Shown here: positions 47,209 through 59,406 of the stretch, in pieces | How positions within the stretch are numbered: position 1 is the first letter of the stretch | How the letters are laid out: each line of letters begins with the position of its first letter | Assembly: GCA_036320915.1 (NCBI GenBank) | Contig: JAXBDG010000017.1 | Span: 496,001-560,000, forward strand | Reading direction: 5' to 3' | Source of the DNA: Linnemannia elongata | Taxonomy: Eukaryota; Mortierellomycota; Mortierellomycetes; Mortierellales; Mortierellaceae | Length of the DNA stretch: 64,000 nucleotides | Translations under genes and position numbers: made by a program | Notes under the pieces: generated by a model | The model's input: the letters and a program-made list of their open reading frames with translations, nothing else | The model's database searches: none | What the model was told of the DNA's origin: nothing

Positions 47209-47784
47209 TTAGGTGGTGGGTGGTATCGTGGTGGTTGGTGCATCTAATCCTGTGGGTAGCTTCCATGCTTGCATCTTTGCCTTTTTGTTTTGCTGGCGTA
47301 ACCAGCTCCGTTGCTTCATTTTTGCACTCTCATGGGCAAGGATATCGTCGGGACTCTGATCTTCGTTCGCCGGCCTCTTCTTTGCTAAGCTGTTATCTGT
47401 TCCAATTGTCTCGCCCAGATCTAACCAATGGCAACCATTTTGATATCTTGGTGAGCATAACGTCTCTTCTATCAATGGTGTGGTTGTTGACAGCAATTGA
47501 GTAGCAATAATCATGCCTCCGTTACACTGGGTATCATTTGAAAGCACCATGTCGATGTCCATGGTCTCTTGGGCTGTTTAGGTGACAGTATAAGGCGACA
47601 GAGGTTAGTGGGCTGAGGATCATCTGCGTACTTTTGTCATTTATCCGGAGCAGGAAAAGGCCATTGACCAACCCTTACTGTCTGTATGACTCGACACAGT
47701 TACGACTCCAGAGCCATATCTCCGGCCTCGAAGGGTCGCAACAAAGATCTCGTCCAGGTCACTCCATTCGTCCATGTCGGTCAT
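47209..47784 (-). CDS. Hypothetical two-exon protein (156 aa)
   Basis: Not recognised as a known family. Two minus-strand exons (47784..47679 and 47573..47209) join in phase across an intron with GTAAGG at its start, an ACTAAC branch-like element and AACAG at its end. The protein begins MTDMDEWSDLDEIFVAT (acidic and aromatic), has a middle with scattered Cys, and ends with a basic segment (MKQRSWLRQQNKKAKMQAWK) that could be a nuclear localisation signal. The start has a purine at -3. A 10-codon upstream frame (MTDRHWTKT) lies in the leader. The intact frame across the junction supports a real gene; transcript evidence is lacking. Confidence 0.55.
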
Positions 47785-49049
47785 TTCTTGCTGTCCTACT
47801 GATTCAGGTTTTTGTCCAATGCCGATCAGTCATTGCTTGGAGAAGAAGAGGAGCCAGTAGGCTGGTTAGTCCCGTCCGGTGCTATTGACAAGCAGAACTG
47901 GGTTGTTTAAAACGCGTGCTTGAAAATCCTGGCAATTGCCGCGTGTGAACGGTGAAAAAGAATGGGAGAAGAAAAACGAGAAAAGAAGTATGTGAAGTTA
48001 GAGGGCAAATTTCATTTTTTATTGTTGGACTACCTAGCCTATTGGTGGCTGCTGAAAGCGGACTGTCTATATCCTTGAAGCCAGCAAGCTATGCGCTATT
48101 TTGCGGGTATCCATTTAACGAAGAGCTAGTCAAGAAGGAAAGAAGAAGAAAAAAAAGGCGAAAGCTGCTGTATGAGCATTGAGAGGTTAGATTTGTTCGC
48201 ACGATTATGAGCTGGCAATGGGAATAAGGTTGGTGCGACAGGCATTCAGCTCCAGCAGCCTGTATTTTTTTTTATTTCATTTTGCCGAATCATTTTCAAT
48301 CTAGGCAGACACAAGAAGTGAGAGCAAGAGAGATGGGTGGCAAGCAAGTCGAAGCGGGTGGTGAGAAGACTTGATTGCGACCGTGTCTCTGCCTCGAACT
48401 GACACGAGAGTGAGGGTTTTGGTTGAAGCGACTGATAGAATGAACGTCAGGGTGTTGAGAGATATCGAGTGGCGCGGTTATCAAAGTTGAGTTTTGTTGG
48501 CCACTTTTTCTTTTGTTCTTCTTGTTCCCCTTAGTGCCTGAAGTGAGTGAACCCAGAAGGGGCATATATATATATATATCAGGTCTAATCGCCTGAAGGT
48601 GACGTGTCGAATCCAATTGGTTGATCAGAGAAGTGTATAATTGGTGTAATTGGATCAATTCGTGTTCATACACTGTCACTCTCTTTGTGTGTGTGAGACA
48701 GACAGAGGAGACGTGTTTGCCTGCACAGGTGTCCGCTCTTTGGCTCTTTTGCCTGCAACTGCCACGATCATCATCTTTTCTTTTTTTTTTTTCTTTTCTT
48801 TTTTTTTCCTTCTCTCTTTTACATTCATCCTTCCTTCACCTCCTCTTACCTACTCACTCACCCTCCCCTTCTCCTTTTTCCTCCCCCTCCTCCCCCCCTT
48901 CCTTTCCTTCTCCTGACCCTCCCCACCGGCTCAGTTCCTCATCTCTTCCGTAACAACAAAAGAAGGACAGAAGAATACCCACTGAATCAGACCCTCCATC
49001 GTGAGACCCTGTGCCGAGCAAACTCCTCTCCTCAACATCTCCTCATATC
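47785..49049. other. Intergenic region upstream of SEC16
   Basis: This 1.27-kb stretch contains a TA microsatellite near 48567..48580 and a strong T/C-rich leader (48775..48935) directly before SEC16. Frames here lack homology or ATG starts. Nothing else is seen. Confidence 0.5.
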
Positions 49050-49820
49050 ATGGCCCACCAGCAGCCTCCCGTCGAAGATGGTCCCATTCCATTCTTTGGT
49101 GCCGCTCAAGGTCCTCCTCCTACCAGCAACAGGGGCGGACCTCCACGTCCAATGCAGCAGCAGCAGCAGAGGCCTCCCTTCCAGCCCACCCAGCACCAAC
49201 CACCCGCTGGCCCTTTCCATAACCAGCAGCAGCCTGTTCAACCTCAACCTCAGCGTCACCCCCAGCAGCATCCCCAGCAGATGCCTCCTCAGCATCAGCA
49301 ACAGCAGGCTTTGCAGCGGCCGCAGCCTCCTCGCCAGGCGAGCTCGTCGCCCTTTGGAGTCGCTGCCGATCTTTTTGCTAGCCCTCCTACCTCGAACCCT
49401 ATGCTTAACCAGACCCAGAACCAGGGACTTCCTCAGGGATTCCAGCCTCAGGGTGGTAACCTCGGTGCGCACGTCCCAGCGCAGCACCAGCCCCAGCCCC
49501 AGCCTCAGGCTCAGAACGCCCCACCAAGGCTCCCTCAACAGCACTCGCCTGTCCAACAAAAGGCTCAGAGACAGCCCTCAGTTGCTCAACCAGGACCGCC
49601 CGTAAGGCCCCTGCAACAGGCCCTTCCACCTCAGAGACCCCCAGTTCAGCAACAACAACAACAACAGCAGCAGCAGCCTCCAGTTAACAACCTGTTTCAA
49701 CGGAATCCCCAGCAGCAGCAGCACCAGCAACACCAGCAGCAACAGCAGTTCTCTCAAACACACCAGATGCAACAGGGCCACTCACCAGTTCAGGAAAGGG
49801 CTCAAGTCCCTGCACCAGTG

Positions 49821-49885
<65 letters not shown>

Positions 49886-52800
49886 GCCTGCCCCTATCCC
49901 CAGGGAGCAGACAAGTTCACCCTTTGCATCTGCCTCTGATCTGTTTGGAAACACTACTAGTCAAAGCGTTTCAGGATGGTCCATTCCTACTACAGAGGCT
50001 CCCGTCGCACAACCCGCAGCCCCTCAGTTCCCTATTGCATCTGCTCCCTCAGTGAACAACGCACCTCCTCAGAGACAGCAACAACAGCAACAACCTCAGC
50101 AACAGCCACCACCACCACAGCAGCAGCAGCAGCAGCAGCAGCAGTATCACCAACCTGCAGCTAACCTCTTCTCGGCGGCACCTGCTCCTGATGCTGGACG
50201 GCCACCTCTGCCTCCCGCACCTGTCCAGAAGCAAACCCCTCCTGTTCAGATGCCTCCTGCCCAGCAATCAACTCTTGTACCACCCCCTCAACGCCAGCCA
50301 TCGTTGCAATCAGCACAGTTGCCTCCTCCTCCTCCAGCAGCAAAGCCTCAGCAGCAACATCAACAGCAGCAGCAATCAAGGCAGGGGTCCATTGCCGCTC
50401 AGGTACCTCCTCAGGGTCCTCCTCAAGGACCCCCACAAGGACCTCCCCGCCAGAGTCCAAGTGCTCCTGGTCCTCATGGACCTCCCCAAGCACAGGCTTC
50501 TCAACTTCCTCCTTTGCCAAGGGCTTCGATTTCAACTCCCCGTCAGGCCCCTTTGACTGGACCTCCCTCTGCAACCTCGGTCAGCCACGCAACCTCGCCT
50601 TACGGTGGACATGTTCCTCCTCAGACGCCTCTCCTAACTGCGATCCAGACCCCTTTGATGTTACCAGCACAAACGCCCCAGGCCTACCAGTCGTCTCGCA
50701 CGCCTTACATGGGTCCTCTTCGCAATCAGTTTGCGTCAACCTCGCAGCTCTTGCTTGAACCTTGCCCCTATTCAGAGTGCGGGGGAGAGAACAAGCCACA
50801 GGCAAAGTTCTGCTCTGAGTGTGGTCGCTCGATTTCGACTGCAAGCCGATCAGCCACCCCCTCACTGGGCCATTATGCAGAGTTCCAGGCTACAACTGCC
50901 CCTCCTATGCCAAGCTTGGATCGCATGAACTCTTACTCCCAGGAGCAAAACCAGCCCGAGCAAGCCCAGCAACCCCAACAGCCGCAGCAACCTGAGGCGG
51001 CCTTTACCGGCTACGCTCAGGGCGGTCAAAGCTATCAGCAGCAGGATTACTCTCAGGACCAGCAACAGGACTACTCTCAAGACCAGCAGCAGGACTACTC
51101 TCAGGACCAACAGCAATACGCTTATGGCGAGGGCCAGCAGAGTTATGAGCAGGGTTATGATCAGGCATACGACCCCAACTACAACCAGGGATACGGCGAT
51201 GCTACCTATTACGATCAGAACCAGCAGTATGACCCGAACCAGCAATACGATCAGAGCCAGCAGTACTATGATCCCGTTACCGGTCAATACATCGACTATG
51301 CCCAGCAGGAGCAGGTTGCCCCCGAACCTGAGCCCGAACCTGAACCTGAGGTTGAGATCATTGACGATCCTTTGGATCGTGCCTATGGCTGCCCATTGAT
51401 TGCCTTTGGATTTGGAGGTAAGCAGTCTGATATAGCCAACTGTGCGTAATTGTAGTCATTTTTCATTATACATGCATTAGGTAGGCATTAACATAGCTTG
51501 CTTGCGCACATTGCCGCGTAATAGGCAAGATCATGACTTCCTTCCCTCGTTCTGTCCAGCGCTTCGACTCGGCATCTAACAACATGGTGACCAAGAGATA
51601 TCCTGGCGATCTGCAGTTGGACCACATTAAGGATATCATGACTGCTGAAAAGTCGATTGCCACCTACCCTGGACCTCTTCTCATGGACAGCCCTGCTCAG
51701 ATGAAGAACAAGCGCAAGGACGTTTTGACTTTGATCGAGAGCAAGATCAAGGAGTTTGAGCATGATACCCAGGACAGCACCCATGACGCCCACCGCGTCT
51801 TGATCTGGAAGTTGTTCAAGGTCATGTTTGAGCAGGAAGGTGCTCTCGTCGGAGGGTAAGTTGTCGTCAATTGCAATAATAGCGTGTATAGTTGCCATTT
51901 TCGCCGATTTTTTTCTAACCTTTTTCATGTTGTCTCCAAACACTATAGTCCTAAAGTCGATGAGGCTGTCCGCAGCGTTTTGCTCTCGATCCCATTGAGC
52001 GTTTACCCTGCCCAGCCCAACGAAGAGGCTGTCAGCCCTCTCCGTTCGTCCGCTTCCCTCGATGTTCTCCAGGATATTCTCCGTAGCGGTGATCGCACCG
52101 GTGCTGTTCGTTATGCCATGAGCGTCAACCTCTGGGCCCATGCTCTCGTTATCAGCAGCTGCGTTAACAAGGAGCTTTGGAAGGAGGCCGTTAACGGATT
52201 TGTGAGCCAGGAGCTGACTACTGGAGGTGGAGATTTGCAGGCCAATGGCCGTGAGGCTCTGCGTGTCCTCTATGCCTTGTTCTCTGGTCAAACCCAGAGC
52301 GCCATCACGGAATTGATCCCCTCGACCTTGCGTGCACCCATTGATGGACGCCAGGATGAGGCTCAGGTCGCTGACGACCAGTTTGTCACCGGAGCCTCGC
52401 TGTCCTTGATGAAACCCGTTGAGGAGCCCAAGGTCCCCAGCGCCAGTCTCGGACAGTGGCGCGACACCTTGGTGATGATCTTGTCCAACCGCACTTCAGG
52501 AGACCAGACCGCCATCAGCTCACTCGGAGACCTCTTGTTGAAGGAGGGATGGGTTGAGGCTGCTCACATCTGCTACTTGCTTTCGCCCCAGAATTCAGTC
52601 CATTCTGGACCCGATGCTCAGGGCAACCGCTTGGTATTGATCGGTGCCGACGCCAACCCTTACTCGTCGTTCCCCTTCTACAAGAACATCGAGGCTTTCC
52701 AGAAGACCGAGATTTACGAGTTTGCATGCGCCCTTAGGAGTGCAGGTGCCACCGGAGGATTACCTTTCCTCCAAGCTTACAAGCTTATTTATGTCTGGAC

Positions 52801-55800
52801 CCTTGTTGAATGGGGCATGTTCTCTGAAGCTGGAAGGTATGAGTCGGGCTTTGTTACTTTTAAAAATGGCATATTCCTGGAGAAATTGTGCTGCTGATCT
52901 GACCTACATTGCATTGTTCTTATATAGGTACTTGGAATCAATGGAGGCTATTGTCAAGTCTCAGACAAAGGGATCTCCTTACTACAATATTGTCTTCCTC
53001 GAGCATTTGAAGGACATTACTGAGCGTCTGTCAGGAAGCTCTCTGTTGGTTGCCACTGGGTAAGGTTCAAAATATGCCTTGTGAAATGTGACATATTTGA
53101 TGGCGGGAACAAACCACTAATACTTTTACGATTCTCTGTCTTAGTGAGTCTTGGTTCGCCAAGAAGGTTCCCAAGCCCACCATCGGAGGCATCTTTGATG
53201 CTCTGGACAACAAGATTTCCAAGTTCATCGCCGGTGACAACGACCAGACCAAGCCTGTCGTCGCTGAGCCCAAGGCGAACGCTTCTGAGTCTGGACCCTT
53301 TGCCAATGCCCCCGCTTTGCCCGACTTAAGCAACATTCCTCCTCGTGCCGTCTCCAGATCGAGCAATGGGACCCGCGCCGCCAGACGCACTTCCATCCCT
53401 GGTCGCGCGTCCTTGGAGGTTCCTACCTTCAACCAGACCCAGGCTGTTCCCTCGCAGACTGAGATTCCTTCCCAGGCTGTTCCTGCCGTCGACGCGAACG
53501 CCACTCAGGATCAAACCTATCCCGACTACTCCGGCTACGATCAGACCGCTCAGTATAACGCAGAGGGCGATGCTCAAGCTGCCGGATACTACGCTGGATA
53601 TGAATACGACGGCCAGACCTACGCCTACGATTCGACCCAGGCCTACCCCGAGACCTACCAGGGTGAGGATACCACTGCCTACCAGAGCTACGAGCAACAG
53701 CAGGGAGAATTCCAGGCACAGGCTGATGCTGATCAGCAACAGCAAGGTTATGGCGAGGAGAACTACCAGACCCAGGCTGGTTACGAAGGCCAGTACGACG
53801 AGACCCAGTACAATTCTCAGTACGCTGCTCAGTATGAGACTGCTGAAGGCACTCCTGGTGCCACTGTCGCCGGCTTGGCCATTCAGCCCGACAACGCTCC
53901 CATCGATTCAACTCACTACTCTACTCAAGCTGTTCCTGGATCGGACAAGCACGATGCCGTTGCCGCCACTGCTACTGCTACTGCCACTGTTGAGGAGACT
54001 CCCGCCGCTGCTGCCACTGAGGAGTATGATGCCAACAACTATGGTCAATATGCCGAGGGTGCAGAGTACGCTTACACTGAGGATGTCACCTATAACGGGG
54101 AGTACCAGCAGGGCCAGGAGTACCAGGAGGGCCAGGAGTATCAGCAAGGTCAAGAGTACCAACAGGGCCAAGAGTACCAACAGGGCCAGGAGTACCAAGA
54201 TGGCCAGGAGTACCAGGAGGGTCAGGAGTACCAGGAGGGCCAGGAGTACCAGGCTGGCGATTATCAGACCGGCGAGTACACGACTGGCGGAGAGTACCAA
54301 CAAGAGTACCAGGAGGGCCAAGATTATAATGCCTATGGCGAGCAGCAGTATGACCAGACTGCTGACCAGACCCAGTATGGCAACTATGAAGGTGCCGAGT
54401 ACAACGATGCCAGCTATCAAGAGCAGACCGAGAATCAGCAGGCTGTTGAGACCCACGCTCATGTCGATGCGACTGCCCCCGAGAAGCAGCAGGACGTCCT
54501 TGCTGACGAGCCCACTGCTGAGCAGCAGGAGCAGCCTGTTCTTGAGGCCGCTGCCGTTGTTGAGCCCGTAGCTGAGACTTCCGACGCCGCTCAGGGAGAG
54601 TACCAAGAAACTGAGCACCAGCAGGGTGAATACCAGGAGGGCCAGTATCAAGAGGGCCAGTACCAGGAAGGCCAGTATGACTACAGCCAGACCGAGTACC
54701 AGCAGGGCGAATATCCTCAGGAGGGCCAGTATGATTACACCCAGCAGGGTGATTACCAGGAGGGTCAATATGACTACACCCAGCAGAGTGAGTACCAGGA
54801 CGGCCAGTACGACTACACTCAAACCGAGTACCAGCAGGCTGAGTACCCTACCGAGGACCAGCAGCAGCAGCAGCAGCAGCCCTCCAACGAGCCCGGTGTT
54901 CTCCCAGTCACCAGCGAGTACCAGGAGCAGGGCGAGTATGATGCCGCAGGCGTCTACGAGGGTCATCCCAACGGAGCCGAGTACTCTGCTGAAGGAACCC
55001 AGCAGCAGGATTACTCTTCCGGCAACAACGCCTGGTGGGGCAATGGAGACGGCAGCTATGTCGACCCCAATGCCGAAGAGCAGCAGCCCGTCGCCGACAC
55101 CCCCGCTGCCGCTGCCGATGCTGCTCAGGAGCCAATGGAGGAGCACTATGAGGAGGGCCAGTTTATGTCATTCGGAACTGTCCCCACTATTCCTGCGTTT
55201 GGTCAGGCTGCCGCCCCTGTGAACAACAACAACAATAACCAGCCATCGTTTGCCGATGATGATGATCTCGGTATGGGTAACAACTCTTTGAAAAAGGATA
55301 AGCCTGCCGTGCCTGAGGGAGAGAACGCCGCAGCTGCCGCCGCGCCTCAAGATGACAGCGCTGCCAATGCCGGTGCTGAAGGCGATGATTGTAAGTGACC
55401 TTGTACTGGGCTCCTATGCTTGCATTGATGCTTGCTTTGCAGTGACTAACCTACCGCCTTTATTGCAACTTGAAATTAATAGCTAAGGGATGGTGGCCCA
55501 AGATTACCCTCTTCGGTGGAGAGAAGCGCGAGGGCACCCCTAAGCCGGTGAAAGCCAACCTGGGTGAGGAGTCCTCGTTCTATTTTGACAAGGAGCAACA
55601 ACGATGGGTGAACAAGAAGGGTGGTTCAGAGACCTCTAGCGTGGCCGAGGCATTGCCTCCACCACCCATGTCCCGCACTGCAACTCCAGCTAGCATCTCC
55701 TCCCCAGCTGCTGGAGGACCTCCTTCTTTGAACCGTGGACCCCCCTCGACTGGCGGTAGCTCGCCTGCGATGGGTGGACCTCCAGGCCCCAAGCCTGCTG

Positions 55801-55865
55801 GTGCTGGATCTGCAGCTCGTCGTGGAGCACGGTCAAGATATGTTGATGTCTTGAACACCAACTAA
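49050..55865 (+). CDS. SEC16: COPII coat assembly protein SEC16
   Basis: Six exons (49050..51417, 51525..51855, 51949..52836, 52928..53059, 53145..55390, 55483..55865) give 2115 aa. Sec16 organises endoplasmic reticulum exit sites and scaffolds COPII coat assembly. Exon 1 encodes a Pro/Gln-rich disordered region with polyQ runs, a Pro-Ala repeat (about residues 254-283), and a zinc-ribbon-like C-C-CxxC cluster (about 569-595). Exons 2-4 encode the central conserved domain (about 790-1240: IMTSFPRSVQRF, LWAHALVISSCVNKELW, GWVEAAHICYLL), which binds Sec13. Exon 5 is a Tyr/Gln/Glu/Gly-rich region with EYQxGQ repeats. Exon 6 encodes the C-terminal conserved block KGWWPKITLFGG...ESSFYFDKEQQRWVNKK. 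An AATAAA lies at about 56113. Confidence 0.95.
49812..49896 (+). repeat. In-frame CTCCTG hexamer array (Pro-Ala repeat) in SEC16
   Basis: About twelve near-perfect GCTCCT hexamers encode alternating Ala-Pro, ending with degenerate units. The frame stays open. Confidence 0.9.
54100..54860 (+). repeat. EYQxGQ 18-bp coding repeats in SEC16
   Basis: Two blocks (about 54100..54260 and 54600..54860) of an 18-bp unit encode EYQQGQ, EYQEGQ and YDYTQ-type variants. They form a tyrosine- and glutamine-rich low-complexity domain that may support condensate-like self-association; that role is inferred. Confidence 0.88.
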
Positions 55866-56782
55866 TCTCACGGCACCCCCTTTGTCGTTTTGTTTCCTTT
55901 GTTATTTTTATCTCCTTCGTTGTTTCTTTTTCTCCCTTTTCGTATTTTCTGTTCTTCTTTTTGTTCTCTCATGATCATGACCTTCAAAATTCCACTTTCA
56001 TCGTCACCAAGACACCTTTTTTTTTTCTCAGTAACAACAATTGCCAAAAAAAAAAAAAAAAGTTCAAGCATGCTCCAACTTAGATATGGAAATGCAACAT
56101 CCTTTTGTAACGAATAAACCCCTTTACATTGATCATTCATGCTCGTTTGTTATGTGGCGCAAACGAGGGTCAGCTGGCCGGTTGGTTTAAGATATAACGA
56201 TGGGGAGGGACCCTGGGGCGAGTTCTTGGCCACATCTAACGCAGAAGACGCCTTCTTTCTCGATCATGACAACGATATCCTTTTCCCGGCTGAGGAATGA
56301 TGCCATGGCAAAAGACGCTGATGATTCGGCTAATGATAAGTCGTGGGAGGAAGAGGAGGAAGAAGACCAATGGATGGTGCTTTGATTCAAACTCTTTTGC
56401 TTTCCATCGCCACCAATAAATGAACAACGCACCCGCGCTTGTTTTCTAGCTCCTAATTGCCCCCTGCGTGATCAACATCAAAGGAAAAACACGAGGATTA
56501 TCCTGGTCCTTTAATATTGGTAAAATGAAAGGCATGACTTCCAACGTCCTAGAGGAACCCCCATGTAAAACATTGCTTGACCTCGTTCATCCTCTGAAAC
56601 GTTAATTGAGCTGATAGAGAGCCCTTAAATGGACGTCCCCAAGTCGAGAACAGGTTCCCTCATCGCTGTCTTCTTTTTCATTTCCATTTCCTCATTCCTA
56701 AATCTCTACTGCACCTTCCTGCAACTTCATCACTACTGTCTTCGTCATCATACCCTTCACGCTTCTACGCTATTTCTTAAAG
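55866..56782. other. Intergenic region SEC16 / F-box-LRR gene 1
   Basis: This 917-bp stretch includes the SEC16 3' flank. An 81-codon minus-strand frame (56432..56187) containing a CVRCGQEL knuckle has no ATG at its start, so it is not called. The last 150 bp resemble the 5' flank of the inverted paralogue at 63661..63800. Confidence 0.5.
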
Positions 56783-58633
56783 ATGTCTCCGACACATCCC
56801 CTCGATTTACCTGAGATCCGCTCAAGAATAGCCTGCAGTTTTGGTCTCAAAGACTTCGCCTCCTGTGCACGTGTATGTCAGGATTGGAACGACTCCTTTA
56901 CTCCGTCACTCTACAACTCTGTCGTATTGTCGAAAAATGGCCTCAGCATGGAGGCTTTTGAGCGAAACAAGCACCTTATACGACACCTGGTGATTAGGAG
57001 CTCTGCATATGAAAACCTGCCATTCACATCTGTGCGAGATATACTAACTAGCCTCGTGGCCAACTCGACTCTGACCACTTTGAACTTGGAGGGGAATGTG
57101 ATTGGACCTGACGGAACTCAAGCGCTGTCCGAGGCACTCAGGGCCACCTCGACTCTAACCACTTTGAACTTGGAAAGAAACAAAGTCGGGCCCAGCGGAG
57201 CTCAGGTGCTGTCCGAGGCCCTCAAGAACAACTCGACTCTGACCACGTTGAACTTGCGGAACAACTCGATCGGACCCAACGGAGCTCAGTCGCTGTTCGA
57301 GGCACTCAAGATCAACTCGACTGTGACCACTTTGAACCTGGACAGTAACTCGATCCGAGACAATGGAGCTGAGGCACTGACCGACGCACTCAAGACCAAC
57401 TCAACTCTGACCACTTTGGATTTAGGACTCAACTCGATTGGAGGAAACGGAGCTCAGGTGCTGTCCGAGGCCCTCAAGACCAACTCGACTTTAACCACTT
57501 TGAACTTGTGGCACAACAATATCGGACCCAACGGAGCTCAGTCGCTGTCCGAGGCTCTCAAGATCAACTCGACTTTGACCACTTTAAACTTGCGCAACAG
57601 CTCGATCGAAGACAGCGGAACTCAGGCGCTGTCCGATGCACTCAAGATCAACTCGACTGTGACCACTTTGAACTTGGACAGTAACTCGATCCGAGACAAC
57701 GGAGCTCAGGCGCTGTCCGAGGCACTCAAGAACAACTCGACTCTGACCACATTGCACTTGCACCGCAATTTCATCGGATCCAACGGAGCTCGTGCGCTGT
57801 TTGAGGCGCTGAAGACCAACTCGATTTTGACTACTTTGACCTTATACAACAACTCGATCGGCCTCAATGAAGCTCATGGGATGTATGAGGCTCTCAAGAC
57901 CAACTCGACTCTGACCACCTTGGACCTAGGGTGGAACTCGATTTACGGCAGAGCTCAAGCGCTGTCCGAGGCACTCAAGGCCAATTCGACTCTGACCACT
58001 TTGAACTTGGACGGCAACTCGATCAATGACAACGGAGCTCAGGATCTGTCTGTGACACTCAAGACCAACCAGACTCTGACCACTTTGCATTTGCCCCGCA
58101 ACTCAATCGGCGCCGACGGGGCCCAGGCATTGTCTGAGGCACTCAAGGCCAATTCAACTCTGACCACTTTGACCTTATACAGCAACTTCATCCAATCCAA
58201 TGGAGCTCATGCGCTGTCTGAGGCTCTCAAGGCCAACTCGACTCTGACCACTTTGGACTTGTCTAGCAACTCGATCGGACCCAATGGAGCCCAGGCGCTG
58301 GCAGAGGCGCTCAAGACCAACTCGATTCTGACCACTTTGTACTTGCACCGCAACTCGATCCCACCCAAAGGAGCCCAGGCGCTAGCTGAGGCCCTCAAGG
58401 CCAATTCGACACTTACCACTTTGAACCTAGAGTACAACAACATCCGATGCAAGGGGGCCCAGGCACTATCTGAGGCACTCAAGGAAAATTCCACTCTTAC
58501 CACTTTGAACTTGGAGAACAACAATATCCGATGCAATGGGACCCAGGCTCTGTCTGAGGTACTCAAAACCAACAGGACTTTGACCATTACGGGCCTCGTA
58601 CTTCAGCGACCATTCATACCTTACCAGGAGTGA
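56783..58633 (+). CDS. F-box/LRR protein 1 (NLRC3-like repeats)
   Basis: A single exon of 616 aa. Residues 3-50 (HPLDLPEIRSRIACSFGLKDFASCARVCQDW) look like an F-box. From about residue 92 follow 18 near-perfect 28-residue units of ribonuclease-inhibitor type, consensus STLTTLNLxxNxIG, then xNGAQALSEALKTN, plus a partial nineteenth. One unit (NSIYGRAQ) is one residue short. At DNA level the units are 84-bp tandem repeats, open to homogenisation. Such a horseshoe solenoid usually binds protein; with an F-box it would select SCF ubiquitin-ligase substrates. The target is unknown. The gene forms an inverted pair with 61828..63660. Its last eight residues (PFIPYQE region) lie past the point where the paralogue stops. 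Confidence 0.85.
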   Translation: MSPTHPLDLPEIRSRIACSFGLKDFASCARVCQDWNDSFTPSLYNSVVLSKNGLSMEAFERNKHLIRHLVIRSSAYENLPFTSVRDILTSLVANSTLTTLNLEGNVIGPDGTQALSEALRATSTLTTLNLERNKVGPSGAQVLSEALKNNSTLTTLNLRNNSIGPNGAQSLFEALKINSTVTTLNLDSNSIRDNGAEALTDALKTNSTLTTLDLGLNSIGGNGAQVLSEALKTNSTLTTLNLWHNNIGPNGAQSLSEALKINSTLTTLNLRNSSIEDSGTQALSDALKINSTVTTLNLDSNSIRDNGAQALSEALKNNSTLTTLHLHRNFIGSNGARALFEALKTNSILTTLTLYNNSIGLNEAHGMYEALKTNSTLTTLDLGWNSIYGRAQALSEALKANSTLTTLNLDGNSINDNGAQDLSVTLKTNQTLTTLHLPRNSIGADGAQALSEALKANSTLTTLTLYSNFIQSNGAHALSEALKANSTLTTLDLSSNSIGPNGAQALAEALKTNSILTTLYLHRNSIPPKGAQALAEALKANSTLTTLNLEYNNIRCKGAQALSEALKENSTLTTLNLENNNIRCNGTQALSEVLKTNRTLTITGLVLQRPFIPYQE

Positions 58634-58852
58634 TGAAAACAGTGAGAGTATATATATTTTATGCACATATCAGTAAAAATTCTCACATTTTCCTTCTCAC
58701 CAACTTCATTCCATATATTTCTGTCTGCTCTATAATATTCATTTCATTTCTACAACAATGGATATCAGTAAATTAATAAAGGAGCCTTGATTTCTACAAA
58801 TCAACAAAGCATCGACGGAGCGACCTGGAACTCTAATGAAGCAAGGATTGAA

Positions 58853-58932
58853 AGGGCTGACATCGAAGGATCAAAAGGCAACGTCTCTATGAACGCTTGG
58901 CTGCCACAAGTCAGGTATTCCCGTTAACAAAC
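58853..58932 (-). rRNA. Short diverged 28S rRNA relic
   Basis: The minus strand resembles the large-subunit rRNA segment around ACAGGGATAACTGG through GATCCTTCGATGTCGGC. It has several substitutions and is about 80 nt long. It is a non-functional fragment, similar to part of the larger relic at 59649..60217. Confidence 0.8.
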
Positions 58933-59318
58933 CGGACATCAGAGAAGTGACAGTATCAAAAAAACTGCTTTTTAAAGCCGTTTTGGCCACTTCGCTCACC
59001 TGGCCTTATTCGTCTCTCGTCTGAACCACTTCTCAAAGCGTCTTTTAGATTTTGAACCGCGCCTGTCTGATCCAACTTTCACAAAATTGAGTGACTTTAC
59101 TCTCACCATTCATACCCATAGCCTTCAGGATGGAGCTGTGCTGTCTCTACTCAAAGGTGTGCGCTCGGATAACATGCTAATATATATCTTGCATACACAC
59201 CAGGGGAAAACTGAGTCAAAAGACGGTGAGAGGATGCCGTCTCAATGACATATTTGATGAACTACCCTTAACTGAAGCGCTCGAAGAAAGGGAAAGAAAG
59301 AGATGTTAAATTCGTAGA

Positions 59319-59399
59319 ACCCACCTGGTGTAAGTGGTAAAACTGCACTCCTCTTGTTGTGGCTTACAAGAGGTCCTGGGATCAAACCCCAGTAAAATC
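59319..59399 (+). repeat. tRNA-like sequence, possible SINE head
   Basis: An A-box-like TGGTGTAAGTGG at 59326 and a B-box-like GGATCAAACCC at about 59379 are spaced as in a tRNA. A T-arm forms at 59376..59392 (CTGGG/CCCAG, loop ATCAAAC). An anticodon-like stem of 7 bp forms between 59351..59357 and 59366..59372, with an 8-nt loop. The presumed acceptor ends do not pair, so it is not a working tRNA gene. This combination is typical of tRNA-derived SINE heads with internal Pol III promoters. Confidence 0.6.
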
Positions 59400-59406
59400 A
59401 TTCTTT

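Noticed and set aside
56187..56432. 81-codon minus-strand frame with a CVRCGQEL knuckle
   Set aside because: It starts at GTG, lacks an upstream exon that could be confirmed, and overlaps another chance frame. A small gene remains possible but unsupported.
57060..58590. CRISPR-like array from regular 84-bp repeats
   Set aside because: The periodicity is coding: each unit is a 28-residue LRR in one open frame.
59319..59399. Functional tRNA gene
   Set aside because: Acceptor ends do not pair, the anticodon loop has eight bases, and repeats follow directly.
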